From: Tenacibaculum maritimum NCIMB 2154
GTDB taxonomy: Bacteria; Bacteroidota; Bacteroidia; Flavobacteriales; Flavobacteriaceae
Direction of reading: 5' to 3'
DNA: 64,000 nt
Assembly: GCF_900119795.1 (NCBI RefSeq)
Contig: NZ_LT634361.1
Span: 682,001-746,000 of the forward strand
The notes under the pieces were generated by a model that did no database searches, was not told where the DNA came from, and saw only the letters and a list, made by a program, of their open reading frames with translations. Of this stretch, positions 1-8,780 are shown piece by piece. The position numbers were made by a program, and so were the translations under genes. How positions within the stretch are numbered: position 1 is the stretch's first letter; every line of letters begins with the position of its first letter.

Positions 1-63
1 TTTTCGTATCATGATTTGATTGGCTTCTATGAGGAAAATAAAAAATTGGTTTTTGGAGTTTAA
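1..63 (+). pseudogene. 3' end of an unidentified gene (first copy)
   Basis: The first 20 codons of the window, ending in TAA at 61-63, are the C-terminal tail of a protein whose start lies off the left edge. The same tail occurs again at 199-261 inside a longer open stretch. The tail plus the upstream stretch of the second copy loosely resembles the end of a GNAT-like acyltransferase, but I do not recognise the family. It may be the end of an intact gene or of a broken one; the window cannot decide. Confidence 0.35.
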
Positions 64-261
64 GTTATTGGAAATGAAGATGTTTTTAAAAAACTACCTG
101 ATAGTAAATTATTACGGGTCATGTCTTTATTAGGAATACGATTTAAAATCGTTGGGAAATCTATCAATTATTTAGGTTCAGAAACCATTCCAGTTAGTTT
201 TTCGTATCATGATTTGATTGGCTTCTATGAGGAAAATAAAAAATTGGTTTTTGGAGTTTAA
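64..261 (+). pseudogene. Duplicated C-terminal gene fragment (second copy)
   Basis: After the first TAA the frame stays open from 64 to the TAA at 259-261 and encodes about 65 residues. It contains the stretch VMSLLGIRFKIVGKSINYLG and ends in the same tail as 1-63. There is no good start codon or ribosome binding site near its beginning. I read it as a gene 3' end stranded by the 198-bp tandem duplication. A short truncated protein from the internal ATG near 121 is possible but unlikely. Confidence 0.4.
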
Positions 262-358
262 GTTATTGGAAATGAAGATGTTTTTAAAAAACTACCTTTT
301 TGTGTAGCTGAAAATTAGTAGGAAGAGGCTAACTTCATAACTCAAAAATTGAAAGTTC

Positions 359-2689
359 ATGTACTTGCCTAAAGCTATCTTTTTAATATTCTTGTTTTCT
401 TATTCGTCATATGCTCAATTACAAATAAGAGGAGTGGTGAGGGATTCTTTAGATGTAGGAATAGCGCTTGCAGAAGTGATATTGGAAACTAAAGAAAATA
501 AAATTGTAAAGGGGCTAGTTACTAATAAGCAAGGAATATTTGAGTGTTCGATAAAAAAAGGGTATTATAAATTATCTATCCGCTTCTTAGGGTATAAGAC
601 TTGGAGCACGGATATTTTCTTAGCAGATAATTATGATTTAGGAGTAATAATACTTCATGAAGGTGCTGATACTTTGAATGAGGTAGTCGTCCAATCAAAG
701 AAACCTTTTATAGAAAAGATAGAAGATAAGTTAGTTTTTAACATAGAAAATACCTTTTTAAGTAAAGGAAACACAGTAGCGGAAGTTTTAAGATATACTC
801 CTAATGTTTGGGTAGGTTCCGATGGGGGCATTTTGATAAAACAACAACCCGCGGCAATTCAGGTTAATGGGAGACGAATTCGGTTGAAAGGAGATGCGTT
901 AGTTGATTTTTTAGAAACAATTAATTCAGAGGATATCAAAAAAATAGAGGTTCAGTTGAATAGTTCTGCTGATTTAGACGCTAGTATTGATGTTGGAGTT
1001 GTAAATATAATAACGAAAAGAAAGAGTGGGATCAATGGGGGCTTAAGATCATATTATACATATTATGAGCAGTCCCCATATGATTTTTATAACGCTTTGT
1101 CATTAAATTATGGTGCGGAGAAATGGAATTTTTATGGAGCTTATAACTTTAAAGAGTCTGATGGGATAGGCGAGTTTAATTCCTCTTTAATGTATAAAAG
1201 TAGCAAAGAAAAACAAGTAACTAAAGGAGGTTTTGATAGTTTTTCTAGGAAGCATACCTATAGATTAGGCTTTTATATGGAGGTTTCAGAGAATCAAAAT
1301 TTAGGAGTTGAATTTTATGGAAATAGCAATAAAAGTAATTTTTTAGGAGATAATCTAGTTTCTTTTAAAGAAACAAAAGGGAGGAATGAAACTAAAGATA
1401 TAGGAGATAAGTTTTTGAATAGCCTTAGTTTGAATTATCATTACGCTATAAAGCCAATTAAGAGTTCTTTCGCATTTTATGGCGATTTTCTAAAGCATAA
1501 TTACGATTCGGAAATTTTAAATAATTCTATTTATCCAAGTAATTTTACATCCAATTTTGAAAAAAATAATTCCAATTCGCAAACAAGAGTAGTAAGTGCT
1601 CAACTGGATTTTGAAACTGTTTATAATAAAAAGATTACCTCTAAAGTTGGAAGTAAAATTTCTAAAACAAAGAGGCAGAATAAATTGACTTCAAAAGTTT
1701 TAGTAGGAAATAGTTTTCAAGATAATATGGAAAGAAATACCAATTTTAATTATGATGAAGATGTCGTTTCTTTTTATGGAATATTAAAATATAAAGAGAA
1801 TAAGAATTTTTTCAATTTAGGTTTTCGGTTAGAGAGGACTTCATTCTCTAATTTGGATATTTTAATGAATGATTTTGTTTCGAATAGCTTTGTAAATATA
1901 TTTCCTTCATTTTATTATTCGAGAACATTTTCTAAAAAGAAATCTCTATCCTTTAGTTTTTCTAGAAATATTAACAGACCTTCTTTTAACAGTCTGAATA
2001 ATAGAATTAATAAAATTAACGATTTCAGGTTTGATATAGGAAATCCTAATCTAGCTCCTGAATTTACTAATAGATACGAGCTAGTGTTTACCCTACCTAA
2101 ACAGTCTCTTTCTTTATATGTAAACGATACGAAAGATGTTGTCAACGGGGTTTGGCGCATTGAGAATGATATTGCAATTCATCAAAATCAAAATTTTGGA
2201 ATCAATACGCAATATGGAGTGATCTATAATTATAATGACAAATGGAAAAAGTGGTGGCAATTGAGGTTTTCAGGAGCACTTTTTTATAGGCATTTTAAAA
2301 ACTCTTTTTTAAGCTTAAGTAAATTGACTTCTTCTTTTTCTTTGGTAAATAGATTCCAAATAAATGCAACTACTTTTTTACATATAGACGCTCATTATAC
2401 AACTCCTTTTATAAGTTCCAATTATAAAAATTCGGAAAACATTTCAGTTAATTTATATCTGGGTAAATCTTTCTTGGCTAATAAATTAAACTGTAGGCTT
2501 TATTTAGATGATCTGCTCAATACGGTAAGGACTAGAAATAATGCAATGTTTGTAGATGCTGACTTTAACTTTTATCAGAAAAGAAATACAAGAGGAATTA
2601 CATTTTGGGTAGCGTACAATTTTAATTCTAAAAAGAAAATCAGTAATAAAAGAAATACTACTAAAAATATGATTAAAAATAGATTGTAA
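359..2689 (+). CDS. Outer-membrane beta-barrel (TonB receptor-like) protein of the RiPP locus
   Basis: 776 residues. A signal peptide ends near residue 19 (SSYAQ). A carboxypeptidase-regulatory-like beta-sandwich follows at about 22-100, then a plug-like domain at about 105-215 (NGRRIRLKGDALVDFLETIN), then a long barrel rich in alternating aromatic residues to the C-terminus. This is the plan of Bacteroidota TonB-receptor-like proteins with a type 3 outer-membrane barrel. It lies 60 bp upstream of the precursor peptide and on the same strand as the maturase and exporter, so it probably serves that locus, perhaps as the outer-membrane exit or as a receptor for the modified peptide. The role is inferred from position only. 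No separate HlyD or TolC gene lies here, which makes an exit role worth considering. Confidence 0.8.
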   Translation: MYLPKAIFLIFLFSYSSYAQLQIRGVVRDSLDVGIALAEVILETKENKIVKGLVTNKQGIFECSIKKGYYKLSIRFLGYKTWSTDIFLADNYDLGVIILHEGADTLNEVVVQSKKPFIEKIEDKLVFNIENTFLSKGNTVAEVLRYTPNVWVGSDGGILIKQQPAAIQVNGRRIRLKGDALVDFLETINSEDIKKIEVQLNSSADLDASIDVGVVNIITKRKSGINGGLRSYYTYYEQSPYDFYNALSLNYGAEKWNFYGAYNFKESDGIGEFNSSLMYKSSKEKQVTKGGFDSFSRKHTYRLGFYMEVSENQNLGVEFYGNSNKSNFLGDNLVSFKETKGRNETKDIGDKFLNSLSLNYHYAIKPIKSSFAFYGDFLKHNYDSEILNNSIYPSNFTSNFEKNNSNSQTRVVSAQLDFETVYNKKITSKVGSKISKTKRQNKLTSKVLVGNSFQDNMERNTNFNYDEDVVSFYGILKYKENKNFFNLGFRLERTSFSNLDILMNDFVSNSFVNIFPSFYYSRTFSKKKSLSFSFSRNINRPSFNSLNNRINKINDFRFDIGNPNLAPEFTNRYELVFTLPKQSLSLYVNDTKDVVNGVWRIENDIAIHQNQNFGINTQYGVIYNYNDKWKKWWQLRFSGALFYRHFKNSFLSLSKLTSSFSLVNRFQINATTFLHIDAHYTTPFISSNYKNSENISVNLYLGKSFLANKLNCRLYLDDLLNTVRTRNNAMFVDADFNFYQKRNTRGITFWVAYNFNSKKKISNKRNTTKNMIKNRL

Positions 2690-2690
2690 C

Positions 2691-2753
2691 ATGGCGGAAT
2701 CTGAAAAGCCAGCAATGAGTAAGAATAACTTTTTAAACTATAAAGGATTATGA
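2691..2753 (+). CDS. Possible 20-codon ORF coupled to the RiPP precursor
   Basis: A short frame starts with ATG one base after the receptor's TAA. It encodes MAESEKPAMSKNNFLNYKGL and stops at TGA 2751-2753, overlapping the precursor's ATG at 2750 (ATGA). Such an overlap is typical of translational coupling. It could be a real micropeptide, a translation-coupling leader or chance. No homologue is known to me. Confidence 0.3.
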   Translation: MAESEKPAMSKNNFLNYKGL

Positions 2754-2962
2754 AATCAAATAAATCATTCAAGGATCTTGCAAAACAAATAACCGCATTA
2801 AAAGAAGATCAGTTAGGAAAGATTAAAGGTGGTTTTGCAGCTTTTTCAACTGGTCCAGGCTTGGGAGTTGAAGGATCTGTAACTAATTCAGTTTCTGTTT
2901 CAGGAAATTGTAGTTGTAGCTGTACTTGTTCTTCAGGAGGAAAAGAAGTATCGGCTTTATAA
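2750..2962 (+). CDS. RiPP precursor peptide with GG leader and CxCxCxC core
   Basis: 70 residues. The leader is charged and ends in a double-glycine site (DQLGKIKGG, residues 20-28), which suits cleavage by the C39 domain of the exporter at 4327. The predicted core is 42 residues, rich in Gly, Ser and Val, with four cysteines in a CSCSCTC run at about 54-60. The next gene is a radical SAM/SPASM enzyme, so the cysteines are probable sites of thioether (sactipeptide- or ranthipeptide-like) bonds. Gly-leader precursors next to SPASM enzymes are an established Bacteroidota theme; the actual modification here is unknown. Only one precursor is present. Confidence 0.85.
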   Translation: MKSNKSFKDLAKQITALKEDQLGKIKGGFAAFSTGPGLGVEGSVTNSVSVSGNCSCSCTCSSGGKEVSAL

Positions 2963-3014
2963 TTAATTATCAAGGGGAGTGTAAACTCCCCTTAACTTAA
3001 AAAGTTAAATACAA

Positions 3015-4325
3015 ATGAAAAAATATAGTCAATTTAATACGATGATCCCCCATGAAGATAAATATGTTTTTTATAATGCTTACGCAAATAAATTTTTATA
3101 TCTAGAGCCTTTATTAAAGGATTTAATAGAAGCCTCGAAAAGTGAAAATGAATTAGAAGGGCTTGGCGAGATACATCCTGATTTATATGTAGCTCTTAAT
3201 AATTTGGGGTTTATTATAGATGAAGAGGTAGATGAGATTGAAAAAGTTAGAAAGTTGATAACAACAATAGATCATAATGAAGAGGAATATTATCTGATTA
3301 TCAACCCTACGATGAATTGTAACTTTAAATGTTATTATTGCTATGAATCTCATATAAAAAGTTCTAAGGTTTCTGATAAAAATTTAGAAAAGATTAAACG
3401 ATTTATAGGGAATACAATAGATGCTAATAAAAAACTAAAGTTGTTTACAATACAGTTTTTTGGAGGAGAACCGTTGTTGTTTTTTGATAAAACAATTCTT
3501 CCTATCATGGAATATGTATATCAAAAGACCAAAGAAACAGGAGTAAAATTAAATCTAAATTTTACAACGAATGCTTATTTGATTAATGATGAAATGATTA
3601 GGTTGTTCAAAAGGTATGAGGTAAATAGCTTGCAAATAACCCTAGACGGAAATAGAGAAATGCATAATCAGGTTCGTTTTGTAAATAAAAGTAGAGGATC
3701 TTATGATGAAATAGTAACGAATATGAAGAAATTGGTTAAAAGTGGTATTCATGTAACGTTTAGAATTAATTATACGGAAAAGAACTTAAAAGAATTGCAC
3801 GATATTTTTGAAGATTTTGAAGATTTAGAAAAGGAAGAAAGAGCAAGATTAATGTTGTCAATGAATAAAGTATGGGAAGAAGCAAATGAAAACTTAGGAG
3901 AAGAAGTCGTGAAATTTAAAGAAAGAGCAGAGGTGTTTGGGTTTCGCTTGCCTGATGCTGTTTTTTCAGATAGGGTTAGGCATTCCTGTTATGCTGATAA
4001 ACTGAACCAAGCAACCATAAATTATAATGGAGATGTTTTTAAATGCAATGCGAGAGATTTCCATAAAGATCATAGAGAAGGAGTGCTTACTGAATCTGGT
4101 CATATAGAATGGAATGAAAAGCAGTCTATAAGAATGAATGCAAAACTTAAAAATAGTTCTTGCCTATCTTGTAAAATATTACCGATATGTGGAGGAGGAT
4201 GTAGCCAGCAAGCAATAGAGTATTCTCATGTTGATTACTGTGTGAATCACTATGACGAAAAGAAAAAAGAGGATATTGTCCGAAGTATGTTTTTGTCAAA
4301 ATTTTTAGAGAAAGTACCTAGCTAA
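3015..4325 (+). CDS. Radical SAM/SPASM peptide maturase
   Basis: 436 residues. The radical SAM cluster motif CxxxCxxC sits at C102, C106 and C109 (CNFKCYYC), and the FFGGEPLL stretch that follows is the usual SAM-binding GGE motif. The C-terminal third carries a SPASM domain, with cysteines in the runs CLSCKILPICGGGC and HVDYC that would hold auxiliary Fe-S clusters. The N-terminal ~90 residues are probably a precursor-recognition region. It lies 52 bp after the precursor gene and 1 bp before the exporter ATG, so it is clearly in one operon. It should modify the cysteine-rich core of the 2750 peptide; the chemistry cannot be read from sequence. Confidence 0.9.
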   Translation: MKKYSQFNTMIPHEDKYVFYNAYANKFLYLEPLLKDLIEASKSENELEGLGEIHPDLYVALNNLGFIIDEEVDEIEKVRKLITTIDHNEEEYYLIINPTMNCNFKCYYCYESHIKSSKVSDKNLEKIKRFIGNTIDANKKLKLFTIQFFGGEPLLFFDKTILPIMEYVYQKTKETGVKLNLNFTTNAYLINDEMIRLFKRYEVNSLQITLDGNREMHNQVRFVNKSRGSYDEIVTNMKKLVKSGIHVTFRINYTEKNLKELHDIFEDFEDLEKEERARLMLSMNKVWEEANENLGEEVVKFKERAEVFGFRLPDAVFSDRVRHSCYADKLNQATINYNGDVFKCNARDFHKDHREGVLTESGHIEWNEKQSIRMNAKLKNSSCLSCKILPICGGGCSQQAIEYSHVDYCVNHYDEKKKEDIVRSMFLSKFLEKVPS

Positions 4326-4326
4326 G

Positions 4327-6564
4327 ATGAAGTTTATACCTCAGAAAGATTTAATGGATTGTGGGCCAGCTTGTTTAAGTATGGTGTCTAGTAACTATAA
4401 TAAAAATTTTTCGTTACAATATTTAAGAGAGCATTCTTTTATATCAAGGGAAGGAGTGTCTTTACTAGGGATTAGTGAAGCAAGTAAAAAAATAGGGTTT
4501 GAAACTTTTTCAACAAAATTAACTGTTGATAATCTCGTGGCTCATCAAGAAATGTTTCCTTGTATTCTTCATTGGAATCAAAATCATTTTGTGGTTATAT
4601 ATAAAGTGGGTAAAGGAATCTTCTCCAGAGAAAAAATATTTTATGTAGCAGATCCAGCGCATGGAAAGGTTAAATTAAAAGAAAAAGATTTTAAAAAACA
4701 CTGGGTTTCGGAAAAAAATAAGGGAATCGCGTTGTTTTTAAATCCAACCGAAAAATTTTTTGAGATGAAGCCTCAAAAATCAGAAAAATTATCTGTACAA
4801 TATCTTTTTCAACATTTAAAGCCTTATAAAAAAAAGTTGATTACCTTGTTTCTTCTGCTTTTTTTAGGAAGCGTATTAACACTGGTGTTTCCTTTTTTAA
4901 CACAGGCGTTGATTGATGATGGTGTCAATGCAAAAGATATCAATATTATTTTTCTGATTTTATTAGCGCAGTTAGGTGTTTTTTTAGGGGCCATTACCAT
5001 TGAAATTCTTAGGAACTGGTTAATGCTGTATATAGGTACTCATTTAAGTATTGATATTATTTCTAGCTTCTTAAAAAAAATGTTACGACTTCCTATTAAG
5101 TTTTTTGATACTAAAACAATGGGAGATTTTAACCAACGCATTCAAGATAATGATAGGATAGAAGATTTTTTGACCTCACAGAGCTTGACTACATTTTTTT
5201 CTATTATAACCTTTTCTGTTTTTTTTGGAGTGTTATTGTACTATGATTATAAAATATTAGTAGTTTATTTAACCTTAACTTTTGTAGCAATATTATGGTC
5301 TTTTTATTGGTTGAGAAAACGTAAAGTTTTAGATTACTACCGCTTTCAACAAAGGAGTGATAATCAGGAGTCTATTTATGAAATGTTGAACGGAGTTATA
5401 GAAATGAAAATCAATAACTTTGAGGATTTTAAGAGGAATGAATGGGAGCATATCCAAAAAAAGTTATTTAAGTTAAATATTAGGATTTTAAAAATCAACC
5501 AATTGCAACTTTCAGGCTTTGAATTTATCAATCAGCTTAAAAATATCTTGGTTACTTTTCTTGCAGCAAGTTATGTGGTACAAGGAGATATGACGTTAGG
5601 AATGTTATTAAGTATTTCTTATATCATTGGGCAAATGAATTCTCCAGTAAATCAATTGGTTAATTTTTTTAGGTCTCTTCAAGATGCCAAATTAAGTCTA
5701 GAACGGCTTAATGAAGTCCAAAATCATGTGGAGGAAGAAGCTTCGATTCAAAATGAACAAGGAAATTTGGAAGAGTTGAAAGAAATTAGTGTTCCTAAAG
5801 GAAAAATGGAACAAAATGGGATTGAAAGAGGAATTCAATTAAAGGAGGTATCTTTTCAATATGAGGGACCAAAATCTCCTTATATTTTAAAAGATATTGA
5901 TTTGTTAATTCCTGAAGGGAAAATAACAGCCATTGTAGGTGCTAGTGGTAGTGGAAAAACTACGTTGATGAAATTGTTGTTACGTTTCTATGATCCAATA
6001 CAGGGAAGTATCTATTATAATTATGATAATATACTAACTTTATCACCTAAAAGCATACGGAAAAATTGCGGAGTTGTCATGCAAGATGGGTATATTTTTT
6101 CAGATACGATGGAAAGAAATATTGCTATGAATGATAGAGATATTGATTATCAAAAGTTAGAAAAAGCATTAGAAGTAGCAAATATTCAAGATTTTGTTTA
6201 TGGACTACCACTACAATTGAAAACGAAAATAGGAGCGGCAGGTAGCGGCATTTCAGGAGGTCAAAAGCAAAGACTTTTGATTGCAAGAGCAGTGTATAAA
6301 AATCCGCAATATATCTTTTTTGATGAAGCAACAAGTGCCTTAGATGCTGAAAATGAAAAAATAATTCATGATAACTTGCAAACTTTTTTTCAAGAAAAAA
6401 CAGTAGTCGTTATTGCACATCGCTTGTCAACCGTAAAGAATGCAGATAAAATTATTGTTTTAAAAAAAGGGCAAGTGATAGAGCAAGGCACTCATATAGA
6501 GTTAGTAAATAGTAGATCAGAATATTATCATCTCGTAAAGAACCAATTAGAACTAGGGCAGTAG
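4327..6564 (+). CDS. C39-peptidase ABC exporter (leader-cleaving RiPP transporter)
   Basis: 745 residues in three parts. An N-terminal C39 peptidase has catalytic C12 (DCGPAC), H87 (NHFVV) and D109 (ADP). A transmembrane ABC domain spans about 155-450. An ATPase has Walker A GASGSGKT at 538-545, signature SGGQKQR near 643 and Walker B ending in D666-E667, with an H-loop IAHR. The family cuts GG leaders and exports the core. It follows the maturase by one base. Gram-negative relatives usually need a periplasmic adaptor, which is absent from this locus. Confidence 0.93.
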   Translation: MKFIPQKDLMDCGPACLSMVSSNYNKNFSLQYLREHSFISREGVSLLGISEASKKIGFETFSTKLTVDNLVAHQEMFPCILHWNQNHFVVIYKVGKGIFSREKIFYVADPAHGKVKLKEKDFKKHWVSEKNKGIALFLNPTEKFFEMKPQKSEKLSVQYLFQHLKPYKKKLITLFLLLFLGSVLTLVFPFLTQALIDDGVNAKDINIIFLILLAQLGVFLGAITIEILRNWLMLYIGTHLSIDIISSFLKKMLRLPIKFFDTKTMGDFNQRIQDNDRIEDFLTSQSLTTFFSIITFSVFFGVLLYYDYKILVVYLTLTFVAILWSFYWLRKRKVLDYYRFQQRSDNQESIYEMLNGVIEMKINNFEDFKRNEWEHIQKKLFKLNIRILKINQLQLSGFEFINQLKNILVTFLAASYVVQGDMTLGMLLSISYIIGQMNSPVNQLVNFFRSLQDAKLSLERLNEVQNHVEEEASIQNEQGNLEELKEISVPKGKMEQNGIERGIQLKEVSFQYEGPKSPYILKDIDLLIPEGKITAIVGASGSGKTTLMKLLLRFYDPIQGSIYYNYDNILTLSPKSIRKNCGVVMQDGYIFSDTMERNIAMNDRDIDYQKLEKALEVANIQDFVYGLPLQLKTKIGAAGSGISGGQKQRLLIARAVYKNPQYIFFDEATSALDAENEKIIHDNLQTFFQEKTVVVIAHRLSTVKNADKIIVLKKGQVIEQGTHIELVNSRSEYYHLVKNQLELGQ

Positions 6565-6639
6565 TTTTTTATCTTGCTTTTACTGGTAAAGCACTTATAA
6601 GGGGTAAACTTCTAAATATATTTATGTAATTTCGTAGCT

Positions 6640-7254
6640 ATGGAATTACTTTTTATAGGCTTAATAGCAGGGGCAATAGCATCGTTTTTTATATTTCAAC
6701 GATTTTCAATATCAAAAAATAAAAGTCTTACAGAAAAACAATCTATTGTATTGTTAGAGAAGATAAAAAAAGTATCGAAACTCATAACGGTAGAAGGTGA
6801 GTTTGCTGAAATTTACCACCATCAAAATACACAAGAAAAATTTTTAGGCTTGATATCAAGTAAAAAAAAAGCCATTATATTAATTAATGCAAAAGCGCAT
6901 ATAGGATTTGATTTTAAGAAAATAAAAATGCGTGCAGATAATAAAAAGAAGAAAATCATTTTGTCAGAATTTCCGCAACCAGAAGTGCTATCAATAGAAC
7001 CTAACATACAATTTTATGACATTCAAAATGGGCTGTTAAATAAATTTAGTTCAGAAGATTTAACACAAGTAAACAAAGAAGCACGAGCACATATTTTGAA
7101 AAAAATTCCAGAAAGTAATTTAATGCAAACAGCAAATAATGAAGCTTTAGAAGCTATTGCGTTAATGGAAAGTTTAGTAGAAACAATAGGTTGGAAGTTA
7201 GACTATACAGCCTTGGAGCTTTCTAGTACTGCAAATGAATTATTAGAAGCATAA
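6640..7254 (+). CDS. DUF4230 membrane-anchored protein
   Basis: 204 residues with one N-terminal membrane helix (about 3-20) and a soluble domain that matches DUF4230 by its general features (a beta-rich segment giving way to a C-terminal helical region). Function is unknown. It starts 75 bp after the exporter and probably belongs to the chromosomal backbone rather than the RiPP locus, because it resembles widely conserved Flavobacteriia genes. Confidence 0.7.
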   Translation: MELLFIGLIAGAIASFFIFQRFSISKNKSLTEKQSIVLLEKIKKVSKLITVEGEFAEIYHHQNTQEKFLGLISSKKKAIILINAKAHIGFDFKKIKMRADNKKKKIILSEFPQPEVLSIEPNIQFYDIQNGLLNKFSSEDLTQVNKEARAHILKKIPESNLMQTANNEALEAIALMESLVETIGWKLDYTALELSSTANELLEA

Positions 7255-7343
7255 TGTTTTTGATAGTAGGTGTTTATTTTTTGGCACTTCTTGTAAAGAA
7301 AGCAGCATTTTTTGCTAATTTGGTATAAAAACACAAACATAAA

Positions 7344-7709
7344 ATGCATATAGAGCAACTCAGAGAATACTGTATGGCAAAAAAGGGAGCAACAGAACAT
7401 TTTCCTTTTGATGAGGTCACTTTAGTCTTTAAAGTTATGGGGAAAATTTTTGCACTAACAAGCTTAGAGCGTTGGGAAAATGGAGAAGCAAAAATAAATT
7501 TAAAGTGTAACCCTAGCTGGGCGGAAGAATTAAGAGGGGAATACCAAAGCATTAACCCAGGTTATCATATGAATAAAAAACACTGGAATACTGTTACTTT
7601 TAATAATGACGTAGCAGATCATTTTGCGTTTGAACTAATAGATCATTCTTATGATTTAGTAGTACAAGGTTTAACAAGAAAGCAAAAAGAAATATTACAA
7701 CAAACATAA
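7344..7709 (+). CDS. MmcQ/YjbR family DNA-binding-like protein
   Basis: 121 residues matching the MmcQ/YjbR (CyaY-like fold) family. Recognisable segments are the N-terminal EYCMAKKGATEHFPFDE and the later NKKHWNTV. Family members are small and often described as DNA-binding, with no firm cellular role. It is a single-gene unit followed by a short gap to the convergent AraC gene. Confidence 0.85.
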   Translation: MHIEQLREYCMAKKGATEHFPFDEVTLVFKVMGKIFALTSLERWENGEAKINLKCNPSWAEELRGEYQSINPGYHMNKKHWNTVTFNNDVADHFAFELIDHSYDLVVQGLTRKQKEILQQT

Positions 7710-7744
7710 AAGTAGGAAATTTTTGAAATAAGATCGCGTGTACT

Positions 7745-8590
7745 TTATAGTACTATTTTTTTGTATTTAGAAGGGGTTGTTTTCTTAACTTCTTTAAACT
7801 TTCTGTTGAAATTAGACAAGTTTTTGAATCCGCATAAATAAGCAATTTCACTAATAGATAAGCCTTTATTGGAATTTAATAATTTACAAGCATTTTCTAT
7901 ACGAAGTTCGTTTAAAAAAGAAAAGTAAGATTTATTCGTTCGTTGTTTGAAATACCTACAAAAAGCATTTGGTGCCATATTGGCTTTATTGGCAACTTCT
8001 TCTAAACTGATGCTTTTGTCAAAATGGAGAATTGTAAAATCCATTACATCACTCATTCGTTTACCTTCGTTGTCAGTATATTTTTTAGGATAAATAAAGT
8101 CAGCCAATTGTTGTCTTTTAGATTGGTTAACGACTTTTAATATTTGAAAAAAGGTAATGAATCTATCTAAATTAGAAGCATTTTGTAAGTCTAAAAAAAG
8201 CTTTTGAAGTTTTATGCGATTGTCTAATACTTTAAAACCAGATAAAGATTTTTTAAAGAAAGAAGCTAGTTTGGTAAAATCATCCAATAAGAAAAAATCT
8301 TTACCAAAAGATTGATCCGTAAAAAATAAAGAGATCATAAAAGATTCTTTAATATTACTAGTATCACTCTTAAATACGTGAGGTAAATTACTACCAATAA
8401 CTAGAATATCCCCAGATTTATAATCGTTGATGGTATCTCCAACAATTAAAGTACCTTCTCCTTTATGAATATAACACAGTTGAATTTCTTCATGTTGGTG
8501 TAGTTTATCATAAAAATAATGCTCTTTGTCTTCTTGATAAATGACCCCAATGTTCCGGGATTTGGGTATTTTAAAAGGAAAAACTTTCAT
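7745..8590 (-). CDS. AraC-family regulator, probably of hydroxyproline catabolism
   Basis: 281 residues. A cupin-like sensor domain fills about residues 10-110 (HQHEEIQLCYIHKGEGTL). The C-terminal ~100 residues form two AraC helix-turn-helix motifs (ISLEEVANKANMAPNAFCRY and ISEIAYLCGFKNLSNFNRKF). It is transcribed divergently from the dihydrodipicolinate synthase-like gene at 8781, with 190 bp between start codons. This placement is typical of a local activator, so it probably responds to hydroxyproline or an intermediate. The ligand is an inference. Confidence 0.88.
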   Translation of the reverse strand: MKVFPFKIPKSRNIGVIYQEDKEHYFYDKLHQHEEIQLCYIHKGEGTLIVGDTINDYKSGDILVIGSNLPHVFKSDTSNIKESFMISLFFTDQSFGKDFFLLDDFTKLASFFKKSLSGFKVLDNRIKLQKLFLDLQNASNLDRFITFFQILKVVNQSKRQQLADFIYPKKYTDNEGKRMSDVMDFTILHFDKSISLEEVANKANMAPNAFCRYFKQRTNKSYFSFLNELRIENACKLLNSNKGLSISEIAYLCGFKNLSNFNRKFKEVKKTTPSKYKKIVL

Positions 8591-8754
8591 AATATGTGAA
8601 GTGGTTTTGATTGAACTTGTTTTAATAGCCTATGGTTTAACTAGGTTGTAAAACTACGCAAATAATATTCATTTAAAAAAGATAAATTTTCAATTAAGGT
8701 AATATAGTATCAATAAGAGGTAATTTTAAAAAACGATACAGCAGAATATCATGC

Positions 8755-8762
8755 TAAATTTG
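8755..8762 (+). promoter_or_regulatory. Bacteroidota -7 promoter box (TAAATTTG)
   Basis: TAAATTTG matches the TAnnTTTG -7 element. It lies 18 bp before the ATG at 8781 and overlaps the codons after an upstream in-frame ATG at 8751, so 8781 is the likely start. I see no good TTG box about 19 bp upstream, which would fit dependence on the AraC activator. Confidence 0.6.
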
Positions 8763-8780
8763 CACAAAAACAAATACATT

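Larger units (their letters stand above)
1..297. repeat. Tandem duplication, 198-bp unit, 1.5 copies
   Basis: Bases 1-99 are repeated exactly at 199-297, so the segment is one 198-bp unit plus half of a second. The repeat covers a 20-codon C-terminus with its stop codon and 36 bp downstream. Perfect identity over 99 bp points to a recent duplication or recombination event next to the RiPP locus. Confidence 0.9.
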
